A stretch of 64,000 nt of DNA. It comes from Peptoniphilus sp. GNH (GTDB lineage: Bacteria; Bacillota; Clostridia; Tissierellales; Peptoniphilaceae). The position numbers and the translations under genes were made by a program. The notes under the pieces were generated by a model. It made no database searches. It saw only the letters and a list, made by a program, of their open reading frames with translations, and was not told where the DNA came from. The stretch covers positions 1,450,979 to 1,514,978 of the forward strand of contig CP089931.1 of the NCBI GenBank assembly GCA_021307325.1. Direction: 5' to 3'. Positions 37,132 to 48,200 of this stretch are shown here, piece after piece. Position 1 is the first letter of the stretch; the number at the start of each line of letters is the position of its first letter.

Positions 37132-40100
37132 ATGAAGGAAAAAATACAAAAAGTAATTAGTTTGTGTTTGGTACTATTGATGCTAGTAGGGCTAATTCCC
37201 TCAAAGGCTTTTGCAGCTATAAAACCAGCTGACTGGAACTACCAAACAGTAGAGAACAAATCAGATGCTTGGCCCTTGGGAGCCTATAACATATTAAGAA
37301 GGGTGGCAAATGCAGAAGGAGTAAAAACACCCTCCATATCTTATGTGGGCTACTACAAGAATGCCGAAGGAAGAGATGTGCTTAGGATAAGCTTTAATAT
37401 GTTTCAAAACTTGGCAACTGCTGTTTGGAAAAAGCTTATAATAAAACTTCCTGAAAACTTTGCCACAAAAGTTGACTGGTCAAAATCAGGCATGTACAAG
37501 TTGGCATTTGACGGACAAGCTCATGACTTCAACAATGACACAAGAGGCATATCACCATTTGCTAAAATTTCAAGAATTGAAACAGGTGCAGATTACACCT
37601 ATGTGCAAAGCTTGGCAAATAATGGCAACTTGGTTGGAGGATCTGCACGTCTTTCAACTCCTATCGACTTCGTACTAAATGAAGGAGTTAGGGTAACAGA
37701 TTTTACCGAACAAGTTTTGGTGCAAGCGAGACTTGTAGATGACAATCATGAACTCGTCTACACCAGAGCCTCAGAAAAAAACCCTGTCGCTTCCTACAAT
37801 TCTTATACTTTGACAACAGTTTTGCCACTTACCAATACTGACTATGACAAGGAGCTAAATCCAAGCCTTATAGGAGAAACACCAGAGCCTTTTTATAATA
37901 CGACATCATATATAACTTATGATTTGGATGGAGGCTATATAGACGTCATATACAAGCAGGCAAAACTTGCAACAGGAAACACAATAGGTACAACAAGAAA
38001 TCAAAAAAACCCCTTGGCTGTAAGACAAGTCTTTGATAAGTCTTTTATGGACGTGTTGGAAGAAAGAGCCAATGGCACAGTTGCTGAGGTTAGGATTTGG
38101 GATGCTTATGATAACGAATATCCTGCAAATCCGGTAATTTCATTGAAAAAGGATGACTTTACAACCAAAAACGGTCTGTCATATTTACAACTTGCTGGCA
38201 ACAACTGGGACGACCAATATGAAGGTGCAGACAGCATAAAAACAAAAAAAATAGGCGACAATCCACAAGATTCCATCTTGAATGGAACCACAACCGAGCT
38301 TAACTCTGGAGTTGCGACAAGATTTAGATACTATGTAAATAAGGAGACCCTTGCAAATATAATAAAGGGATCAGGACTAAAATCATTTTCTTTTTATTCC
38401 ACAGTCATAAGTGGAGATGCTCAAGGAACGCTTGACTTCACTACAAAATCCACAAGCGACATAAAACTTTCAAAAGGCGATAAGATAAGTCTAGAATATA
38501 ATGAGCCTCAAGGCTATATAGGTGGTGCTGCCATAATCTATGACACTAACAAGATGATAACTATTGGCAATGATGACTTCTCTATGGACTACTATGGAAG
38601 TATTAGCATGGTACCTCTTAGAAATGCAAAAATATATACTTGGACAGTGCCATATGACATGATCATACCAAAAGATGCGAACATCAGCGTAAAGGGTGTA
38701 TATAATCTCAAAAAAGCTGACAAGCAAACTCTTGTCATGAAAAAAGGAAATACTGAACTCTTTAAATTTTCTAAACCAATAGTAGAACACAGGCCTAGGA
38801 TTGTAAAATGGTCACCAACTATTACAGGGGGTGCCATGGTCAGCACAATTTATAAGCCTTATGTTGATGAAATATTTACAGACGATAAAAAAATCACTGG
38901 AGCATCAAACTACGACAGAGCTGAGATGACACTAGCTATACCAGAAGGTGAAACTCTTAGAAAGGATCAAAAATTCTCGGCAGCGAAAGATGAAACTGAA
39001 ACAGTATTAAGAACCAGCCTTAAAAAGGACCAAGGTGGAATTGAAGTAGCAGAAGATAAGTATGTGACATACAAGGGCCACAAATTTGATACAAGTAATC
39101 CAAACGCAGCTGGAGATGATCAACTAAAAAAATATCAAGCCATAATAATACCAACTGATATTAAAAAAGACACACCAGTATATGTTTCAAACAGGGCTAT
39201 AATGTCGGCTTCACTTGACGGATCGGATGTTATAGAACAGGTTCAAGCGAAAGTCACATTTAAACCGGGAGGACCCCTTGGAGATGATGTATCTTACAAA
39301 AAGATAGCTCCCTTAAACAAAAATTATCTATATAGTTACGATGAAGACACTAAAAAATTTATAAAAAATGAAAGCTATAAAGCAAATGGATTTGGGGAAT
39401 TAAACGACAAGGGCGAGATCATAGAAGGCACACTAGATGATATAAGAGTCGACACAACAAAGGTAGTCGAAGTTGATGGCAAAAAGATGATAAACTACCT
39501 CGACCACAACGATAGACCTTATGATATAAATGCTAGTGACACAAGCATAGCAAATCAACAAAAACAAGCCTTATTACAAAGACAATGGCCAGAAGTAGTG
39601 GATAAAGATGGAAACAAGCTTATAGATGGCAAGCTCCTGATAGGCTGGACAAGCAAAAAACTTGAAGACGATGTCGCTCCTGTTCCAGAAGGAGAAAGAC
39701 TTACAGCAGCCCAAAAATATTTCAAACTGATAGAAGAAAATAAGGTTATAAAAGAATTAAAAGACTGGGAAGAGGCAAAGAAAAACGCCTATGTATATAA
39801 TTCCAAATCACCCATGGACGAAGCTATAGAAGTTTACGGAGTTTGGGCAGAGCCTACGATTAGACTTCACTCGAACTTTGATAAGGATGATTCTAAAGAA
39901 GGCATGCAAGAATATGTTGACAAACAAGTGCTTGAAAAATCTGTCATAGAAAAGCTTAAGGCAAAAGATGCAGATCCAAGCAAAATTGATGCAAATTTAA
40001 AATCGGTTTATGAAAAAGCTGAATTCACCCGCAAAGGCTACTCATTGGTAGGATTTTCTAGAAATAAAAATGCTGAAGAACCGGATATCAACATAAAAGG

Positions 40101-42153
40101 GGAAGGTTTAACTAAGGACCTATACCTAAGAGATGGAGATACTTTTAAACTTGCTGCGAAAGGTACGACAAAGACAAGAAATGGTGAGGAAAACTACGAT
40201 TATACATTCGATGTCGTAAAAGGACTAGACCTATATGCAGTTTGGAAAAAAGACTTTACAGTAAAGGCTAGCAAAACTTGGCATGACAAGTCTGGCAAAC
40301 AAATAAGTGAAGATCCTAATTTAATAAAAGATTTAAAATTTGCCCTTATAGGACGTCCTGCGGTTGGAACTTTTGGATACGAAGTTGTGGTTAAAGGGGC
40401 GACATACTATCCGATAAAAGGCACTATAAAAGAATATAAGCCGGGTGGAGTTATTTGGGAAAATCTAAAAGGATACGACGCTAAAGGCCGTAGAATGTCA
40501 TATATAGTAGTCGAACTAAAAACGCCAGAACAAATAAATGCCTTTAATGGTGGTTCGACAACTTGGTCAGACTACAACTTAAAGATTGAAGAAATGCAAA
40601 AAAATCCAGACGGCTCAGTAAAACACTATGGTAGAAAAACTCAGTATATAGAACTTGGAAACAAACCAGACGTAGACGCTTTTTCAGCAGCAACTATAAG
40701 AAAACACACATCAAAAGACCACCCAGAAGGGGTCATACCACATGCACCAGGTGCAAACTTAGGCTACTTTGACTCAACTGGATATATAATCGATGTAAAG
40801 AATACAATCTTTGATCTTATACCACCTACAATTAACCAAGCATATGAAGCTATCAAAGAAGAACCGGATGAAAAAGATGACATGGTATATATAAGGCCGC
40901 CAAAAAGACAGCTTGATGAAATAGAAGTCAAAATGCCGGGGAACAAAAAAATAACTCTAACAAGGCCTCCTAGGATAGATCCAAACAAATCTTATGCTCA
41001 ATATGTTTTAGACCAAGATCCAGCAAAATCAGATGCAGGAATCAAAGTTAAACAAGATGAAGAAGGAATGATAATCTTGGGCAAACTGACACCAGCTCTT
41101 AAAGCAGGCGACAAATTTGTAGCTGTAGGAGTCATAAATGCTGGTGAAAGGATAACCACAAGAGAAGATGAGATGATAGTTAAAGAAAGGCTAAAATCAA
41201 ATAAAGTCACTGATATCAGCCAAGAAAAATATACAGTCGATAAAAATAATGAAGAAATTGTCCCCATAAGATTTGTGGTACCAGAGCCAAAAGTAACGGA
41301 CAAGCCGATAGCTGGCACTGTATACACCCTACTTGTTGAAAAAGATGATGGAACATTTGAAGATACAAGTTATAAATATACAATTCCAGTCGAAGGTGCC
41401 GAAACTACACCGGGAAAATCAAAAACCTTTAATGTCCCAAAAACTGAACTTACTAAGGCTGATGGCACACCGAGAAAAATAAAAATCAAAGCCAAGGAGC
41501 CAAACAAGAGATTGGTAGATTCAGAAATCGTTACATTAGACTTTAAAGCTCCAGTTGTGACATCGCAAGATTTAAGACAAGAGCGCTGGAGAAGGTGGAC
41601 TAATATATACATCCAATTAGACGAAACACCAGAAGGACAAGTAACACTCTTGTATAAGGAAAATGGACAAGAAAAACAAAAAGATTTCAACTCCAAAAGC
41701 GAGCTTGCATATGAAATCGAAAGGCTAAAGCTTAAAGATGACATCACGGACATGAGGATAAAGGCAGCCGACAAGTATGGAAATGAAAATAATACAGACA
41801 CCAGCTACGCGCCAGTAGAACAAACTGTAATCCGCATCCAAAGGCCTCTTAGAAATAGAAACTATGTATATGTGACAACAACAGAACCGAACACAAGAGT
41901 GACTATCACGGTATATAAAGAAGGCACCTGTTTAGATAATTATAAGCAAGATAAATATTTTAATTATGAAGGAATAGATGCCCAAATAAAATTCAAGCAA
42001 GAAGTGGACTTTGCAACAGCATCTAGACAAAAAATCATTTTGAATGATTATAAATTTTCAAAGGGAGATGTTGTAGACATAGTAGGAAGAATTGGTACTC
42101 AAGGCCAAAATGGATTTAAGATAACAAATCCATACACTTGGATAATAAAATAA
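37132..42153 (+). CDS. Giant secreted surface protein, function unknown
   Basis: 1673 residues with a clear signal peptide (about 1-28, ending AFA). Not recognised as a whole. Near 39660-39860 and 40020-40250 there are Listeria-Bacteroides-type repeats ('YGVWAEPTIRLH', 'GYSLVGFSRNKN...LYAVWKK'). A Cna-B/Ig-like segment follows ('KASKTWHDKSGK...VIWENLKGYD', about 40260-40510), and two further Ig-like stretches lie in the C-terminal 400 residues. There is no LPXTG sorting signal, SLH motif or C-terminal membrane anchor, so it is either released or held by a partner. It is 50 bases upstream of a 2506-residue SLH protein, probably in the same transcript, and the pair may form one surface structure. 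Adhesin-like by architecture only. Confidence 0.85.
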   Translation: MKEKIQKVISLCLVLLMLVGLIPSKAFAAIKPADWNYQTVENKSDAWPLGAYNILRRVANAEGVKTPSISYVGYYKNAEGRDVLRISFNMFQNLATAVWKKLIIKLPENFATKVDWSKSGMYKLAFDGQAHDFNNDTRGISPFAKISRIETGADYTYVQSLANNGNLVGGSARLSTPIDFVLNEGVRVTDFTEQVLVQARLVDDNHELVYTRASEKNPVASYNSYTLTTVLPLTNTDYDKELNPSLIGETPEPFYNTTSYITYDLDGGYIDVIYKQAKLATGNTIGTTRNQKNPLAVRQVFDKSFMDVLEERANGTVAEVRIWDAYDNEYPANPVISLKKDDFTTKNGLSYLQLAGNNWDDQYEGADSIKTKKIGDNPQDSILNGTTTELNSGVATRFRYYVNKETLANIIKGSGLKSFSFYSTVISGDAQGTLDFTTKSTSDIKLSKGDKISLEYNEPQGYIGGAAIIYDTNKMITIGNDDFSMDYYGSISMVPLRNAKIYTWTVPYDMIIPKDANISVKGVYNLKKADKQTLVMKKGNTELFKFSKPIVEHRPRIVKWSPTITGGAMVSTIYKPYVDEIFTDDKKITGASNYDRAEMTLAIPEGETLRKDQKFSAAKDETETVLRTSLKKDQGGIEVAEDKYVTYKGHKFDTSNPNAAGDDQLKKYQAIIIPTDIKKDTPVYVSNRAIMSASLDGSDVIEQVQAKVTFKPGGPLGDDVSYKKIAPLNKNYLYSYDEDTKKFIKNESYKANGFGELNDKGEIIEGTLDDIRVDTTKVVEVDGKKMINYLDHNDRPYDINASDTSIANQQKQALLQRQWPEVVDKDGNKLIDGKLLIGWTSKKLEDDVAPVPEGERLTAAQKYFKLIEENKVIKELKDWEEAKKNAYVYNSKSPMDEAIEVYGVWAEPTIRLHSNFDKDDSKEGMQEYVDKQVLEKSVIEKLKAKDADPSKIDANLKSVYEKAEFTRKGYSLVGFSRNKNAEEPDINIKGEGLTKDLYLRDGDTFKLAAKGTTKTRNGEENYDYTFDVVKGLDLYAVWKKDFTVKASKTWHDKSGKQISEDPNLIKDLKFALIGRPAVGTFGYEVVVKGATYYPIKGTIKEYKPGGVIWENLKGYDAKGRRMSYIVVELKTPEQINAFNGGSTTWSDYNLKIEEMQKNPDGSVKHYGRKTQYIELGNKPDVDAFSAATIRKHTSKDHPEGVIPHAPGANLGYFDSTGYIIDVKNTIFDLIPPTINQAYEAIKEEPDEKDDMVYIRPPKRQLDEIEVKMPGNKKITLTRPPRIDPNKSYAQYVLDQDPAKSDAGIKVKQDEEGMIILGKLTPALKAGDKFVAVGVINAGERITTREDEMIVKERLKSNKVTDISQEKYTVDKNNEEIVPIRFVVPEPKVTDKPIAGTVYTLLVEKDDGTFEDTSYKYTIPVEGAETTPGKSKTFNVPKTELTKADGTPRKIKIKAKEPNKRLVDSEIVTLDFKAPVVTSQDLRQERWRRWTNIYIQLDETPEGQVTLLYKENGQEKQKDFNSKSELAYEIERLKLKDDITDMRIKAADKYGNENNTDTSYAPVEQTVIRIQRPLRNRNYVYVTTTEPNTRVTITVYKEGTCLDNYKQDKYFNYEGIDAQIKFKQEVDFATASRQKIILNDYKFSKGDVVDIVGRIGTQGQNGFKITNPYTWIIK

Positions 42154-42157
42154 AAAA

Positions 42158-42186
42158 ATGTTTGGGGGTCTAATCCCCCTAAACAT
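42158..42186 (+). other. Stem-loop between the two giant surface-protein genes
   Basis: atgtttggggg pairs with ccccctaaacat (one bulged T). On the plus strand it is followed by A, not T, so it does not look like a terminator for these genes. It could protect or process the mRNA, or stop antisense transcription. Confidence 0.6.
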
Positions 42187-42203
42187 AAAAAAGAAGGAGA
42201 ACT

Positions 42204-45200
42204 ATGACCAACAATAAAAGAGTTGTTTCATTTATATTGGCACTATTGATGATATTAACAGCACTACCCTTAACAGTATTTGCCAATACAAACGAAAACA
42301 ATCAAAAAGACAAAAATGTGGTTAACGGGACTTTAAAAGGCGACAAATTAGTATTTAAAGTTTTGGAAACAAAAAGCACAAGCCCTAAAAAACCAAAAGA
42401 CGAAGCAAAAAAATTTCAAATTAGATCCATGGCATTTGATGACTTAGAACTTGGAGACGAAATAATTAACTCGGCAGTAAGATCATCGGGTCAAACAATT
42501 AATCAAAAAATAGCGGTTAGCTTAATAACATTAGGTTTAAATGGCGAAGAAAATAGTATGAGTCCAGACCTTTTGACAAGTGGGCTAGAAATAAAACTTT
42601 TCTTCAAAATGACAGGCCAAGGCGAGGATTCTCCAGTAGCATCAAAAGAAATTACTGTACAAAAAAATGAAACTTTAAACACAGAATTAGAAATCCCAGC
42701 AGAAATAGGAGCGGGAGTGCTTTATGCAGAAATTCAAAATCCGAACTCTAATGTAAACATTAGACTAGTAAAGGGAGCAGACTCTACCACTGATACAAGA
42801 CAAGTAGATGAAAACTCAACTTGGGACTTTGAATTTGAAGTAATGGAGATTGTTCACCCACTAGTTAAACTCGTCGCAAAAGACCCCTATGGACAAGACG
42901 TACAAGTAGGAAACTTAAAAGTTAAGTTTAATAATAAAGACTTAGAAGTGCCATTTGAATTAAGCACAATGAACCCTGAATATAATCTTAAAAATAATGA
43001 AATGTTTGATCCAGAAACTGGTGCTGGCGATATAAATGAGTTAAACGTTTATGATTCATCAAATCCACCCAAATTAGAAGTAGAAGGTGAAACGGGAGAT
43101 GAAACTAGCAGTTATAAAGTAACACTTGATGGAGTTGAGTACAAAGTAAAGAAGGAGTATGACTATACCAAGGGCGGCACAATAACATTAACAAGCCAAC
43201 CAGACGCAATAGTCCCACCAACAAAGCCAGGCTCAAAAGATCCGGTAGGATTAGCAGACGATTACATTCGTTTGACATTCGATGCGAACGAAAAAGCAAA
43301 ACAAGGCGATAATGGCATAAAAGGTACACATACACAAGGCATATACGCAGGGCAAGAAAAAGCATATATCGACGTTAAGGAAAACACCGATTATAGCAAT
43401 CAAACATTAAAAAAACTAATAGGCGAACTTAAAGTCGAAGGAAAAAAAGACCAAAAAACTTATACACAAGACAAAAATAAACCATGGGATCCAGCTGTAG
43501 ACAAAAGTGGTACTGTTGCAAGCGCAAAAACATATAATGCAGTATATGAGAAATCTATCGCAGATAAGATAGAAGAAGCAGGTGGACTAAAAGGAAAAGA
43601 CCTAGCCGCATGGGTAGGAGACACACTAGACTCAGACTTCTGGAAAGATGGAGTAGAGCTAAAAAATCCAGAAAAAGACACAAACAAAAAATTAGCAGAA
43701 GAGTTACAAAAAGCAACAATAACAGACAAATCAAACAGAACAACAGCAGACGAAGTATTAAATCCAGCAGACGGAAAACTAGAAGTTAAATTTAAAGACA
43801 ACTCAATCCTAGAAGTAACCCAAAAGCTATATGTATACAAAAACGGATCAGAAAAACCGAACGTACCAAACCCACCGACAGCAAAAGACTCCGTAGAAGT
43901 AACCTACAAAAAAGGAACAGGAGTAAAACCCTTCGACGACAAAGTTGTATTTGTAAAGAAAAACACTAAAGAAAAAGAATTACCAGGAAAGCCAAACGCA
44001 ACAGTCGACACAAAAAACGGCTACAAAGGAGAAGTAATCTGGACCGCAGAACCAGCAATAGATGAAACCAACGGAATCCAAAAAAATACAACAGTAACAG
44101 CAACAGCAGAAAAGAAAACGACAAAAGAAATAATAGAAGAAGCAGGTGGACTAAAAGGAAAAGACCTAGCCGCATGGGTAGGAGACACACTAGACTCAGA
44201 CTTCTGGAAAGATGGAGTAGAGCTAAAAAATCCAGAAAAAGACACAAACAAAAAATTAGCAGAAGAGTTACAAAAAGCAACAATAACAGACAAATCAAAC
44301 AGAACAACAGCAGACGAAGTATTAAATCCAGCAGACGGAAAACTAGAAGTTAAATTTAAAGACAACTCAATCCTAGAAGTAACCCAAAAGCTATATGTAT
44401 ACAAAAACGGATCAGAAAAACCGAACGTACCAAACCCACCGACAGCAAAAGACTCCGTAGAAGTAACCTACAAAAAAGGAACAGGAGTAAAACCCTTCGA
44501 CGACAAAGTTGTATTTGTAAAGAAAAACACTAAAGAAAAAGAATTACCAGGAAAGCCAAACGCAACAGTCGACACAAAAAACGGCTACAAAGGAGAAGTA
44601 ATCTGGACCGCAGAACCAGCAATAGATGAAACCAACGGAATCCAAAAAAATACAACAGTAACAGCAACAGCAGAAAAGAAAACGACAAAAGAAATAATAG
44701 AAGAAGCAGGTGGACTAAAAGGAAAAGACCTAGCCGCATGGGTAGGAGACACACTAGACTCAGACTTCTGGAAAGATGGAGTAGAACTAAAAAATCCAGA
44801 AAAAGACACAAACAAAAAATTAGCAGAAGAGTTACAAAAAGCAACAATAACAGACAAATCAAACAGAACAACAGCAGACGAAGTATTAAATCCAGCAGAC
44901 GGAAAACTAGAAGTTAAATTTAAAGACAACTCAATCCTAGAAGTAACCCAAAAGCTATATGTATACAAAAACGGATCAGAAAAACCGAACGTACCAAACC
45001 CACCGACAGCAAAAGACTCCGTAGAAGTAACCTACAAAAAAGGAACAGGAGTAAAACCCTTCGACGACAAAGTTGTATTTGTAAAGAAAAACACTAAAGA
45101 AAAAGAATTACCAGGAAAGCCAAACGCAACAGTCGACACAAAAAACGGCTACAAAGGAGAAGTAATCTGGACCGCAGAACCAGCAATAGATGAAACCAAC

Positions 45201-48200
45201 GGAATCCAAAAAAATACAACAGTAACAGCAACAGCAGAAAAGAAAACGACAAAAGAAATAATAGAAGAAGCAGGTGGACTAAAAGGAAAAGACCTAGCCG
45301 CATGGGTAGGAGACACACTAGACTCAGACTTCTGGAAAGATGGAGTAGAACTAAAAAATCCAGAAAAAGACACAAACAAAAAATTAGCAGAAGAGTTACA
45401 AAAAGCAACAATAACAGACAAATCAAACAGAACAACAGCAGACGAAGTATTAAATCCAGCAGACGGAAAACTAGAAGTTAAATTTAAAGACAACTCAATC
45501 CTAGAAGTAACCCAAAAGCTATATGTATACAAAAACGGATCAGAAAAACCGAACGTACCAAACCCACCGACAGCAAAAGACTCCGTAGAAGTAACCTACA
45601 AAAAAGGAACAGGAGTAAAACCCTTCGACGACAAAGTTGTATTTGTAAAGAAAAACACTAAAGAAAAAGAATTACCAGGAAAGCCAAACGCAACAGTCGA
45701 CACAAAAAACGGCTACAAAGGAGAAGTAATCTGGACCGCAGAACCAGCAATAGATGAAACCAACGGAATCCAAAAAAATACAACAGTAACAGCAACAGCA
45801 GAAAAGAAAACGACAAAAGAAATAATAGAAGAAGCAGGTGGACTAAAAGGAAAAGACCTAGCCGCATGGGTAGGAGACACACTAGACTCAGACTTCTGGA
45901 AAGATGGAGTAGAACTAAAAAATCCAGAAAAAGACACAAACAAAAAATTAGCAGAAGAGTTACAAAAAGCAACAATAACAGACAAATCAAACAGAACAAC
46001 AGCAGACGAAGTATTAAATCCAGCAGACGGAAAACTAGAAGTTAAATTTAAAGACAACTCAATCCTAGAAGTAACCCAAAAGCTATATGTATACAAAAAC
46101 GGATCAGAAAAACCGAACGTACCAAACCCACCGACAGCAAAAGACTCCGTAGAAGTAACCTACAAAAAAGGAACAGGAGTAAAACCCTTCGACGACAAAG
46201 TTGTATTTGTAAAGAAAAACACTAAAGAAAAAGAATTACCAGGAAAGCCAAACGCAACAGTCGACACAAAAAACGGCTACAAAGGAGAAGTAATCTGGAC
46301 CGCAGAACCAGCAATAGATGAAACCAACGGAATCCAAAAAAATACAACAGTAACAGCAACAGCAGAAAAGAAAACGACAAAAGAAATAATAGAAGAAGCA
46401 GGTGGACTAAAAGGAAAAGACCTAGCCGCATGGGTAGGAGACACACTAGACTCAGACTTCTGGAAAGATGGAGTAGAGCTAAAAAATCCAGAAAAAGACA
46501 CAAACAAAAAATTAGCAGAAGAGTTACAAAAAGCAACAATAACAGACAAATCAAACAGAACAACAGCAGACGAAGTATTAAATCCAGCAGACGGAAAACT
46601 AGAAGTTAAATTTAAAGACAACTCAATCCTAGAAGTAACCCAAAAGCTATATGTATACAAAAACGGATCAGAAAAACCGAACGTACCAAACCCACCGACA
46701 GCAAAAGACTCCGTAGAAGTAACCTACAAAAAAGGAACAGGAGTAAAACCCTTCGACGACAAAGTTGTATTTGTAAAGAAAAACACTAAAGAAAAAGAAT
46801 TACCAGGAAAGCCAAACGCAACAGTCGACACAAAAAACGGCTACAAAGGAGAAGTAATCTGGACCGCAGAACCAGCAATAGATGAAACCAACGGAATCCA
46901 AAAAAATACAACAGTAACAGCAACAGCAGAAAAGAAAACGACAAAAGAAATAATAGAAGAAGCAGGTGGACTAAAAGGAAAAGACCTAGCCGCATGGGTA
47001 GGAGACACACTAGACTCAGACTTCTGGAAAGATGGAGTAGAACTAAAAAATCCAGAAAAAGACACAAACAAAAAATTAGCAGAAGAGTTACAAAAAGCAA
47101 CAATAACAGACAAATCAAACAGAACAACAGCAGACGAAGTATTAAATCCAGCAGACGGAAAACTAGAAGTTAAATTTAAAGACAACTCAATCCTAGAAGT
47201 AACCCAAAAGCTATATGTATACAAAAACGGATCAGAAAAACCGAACGTACCAAACCCACCGACAGCAAAAGACTCCGTAGAAGTAACCTACAAAAAAGGA
47301 ACAGGAGTAAAACCCTTCGACGACAAAGTTGTATTTGTAAAGAAAAACACTAAAGAAAAAGAATTACCAGGAAAGCCAAACGCAACAGTCGACACAAAAA
47401 ACGGCTACAAAGGAGAAGTAATCTGGACCGCAGAACCAGCAATAGATGAAACCAACGGAATCCAAAAAAATACAACAGTAACAGCAACAGCAGAAAAGAA
47501 AACGACAAAAGAAATAATAGAAGAAGCAGGTGGACTAAAAGGAAAAGACCTAGCCGCATGGGTAGGAGACACACTAGACTCAGACTTCTGGAAAGATGGA
47601 GTAGAACTAAAAAATCCAGAAAAAGACACAAACAAAAAATTAGCAGAAGAGTTACAAAAAGCAACAATAACAGACAAATCAAACAGAACAACAGCAGACG
47701 AAGTATTAAATCCAGCAGACGGAAAACTAGAAGTTAAATTTAAAGACAACTCAATCCTAGAAGTAACCCAAAAGCTATATGTATACAAAAACGGATCAGA
47801 AAAACCGAACGTACCAAACCCACCGACAGCAAAAGACTCCGTAGAAGTAACCTACAAAAAAGGAACAGGAGTAAAACCCTTCGACGACAAAGTTGTATTT
47901 GTAAAGAAAAACACTAAAGAAAAAGAATTACCAGGAAAGCCAAACGCAACAGTCGACACAAAAAACGGCTACAAAGGAGAAGTAATCTGGACCGCAGAAC
48001 CAGCAATAGATGAAACCAACGGAATCCAAAAAAATACAACAGTAACAGCAACAGCAGAAAAGAAAACGACAAAAGAAATAATAGAAGAAGCAGGTGGACT
48101 AAAAGGAAAAGACCTAGCCGCATGGGTAGGAGACACACTAGACTCAAACTTCTGGAAAGACGGAGTAAAACTAAAAGACACAGTAACAGACAAAACATTA

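Noticed and set aside
37460-37678. 72-codon frame inside the 1673-residue surface-protein gene
   Set aside because: Alternative-frame shadow without Shine-Dalgarno or recognisable features.
43572-48083. Tandem repeats considered as a CRISPR or satellite array
   Set aside because: The 564-base period is in frame, has no spacers, and encodes a continuous protein.
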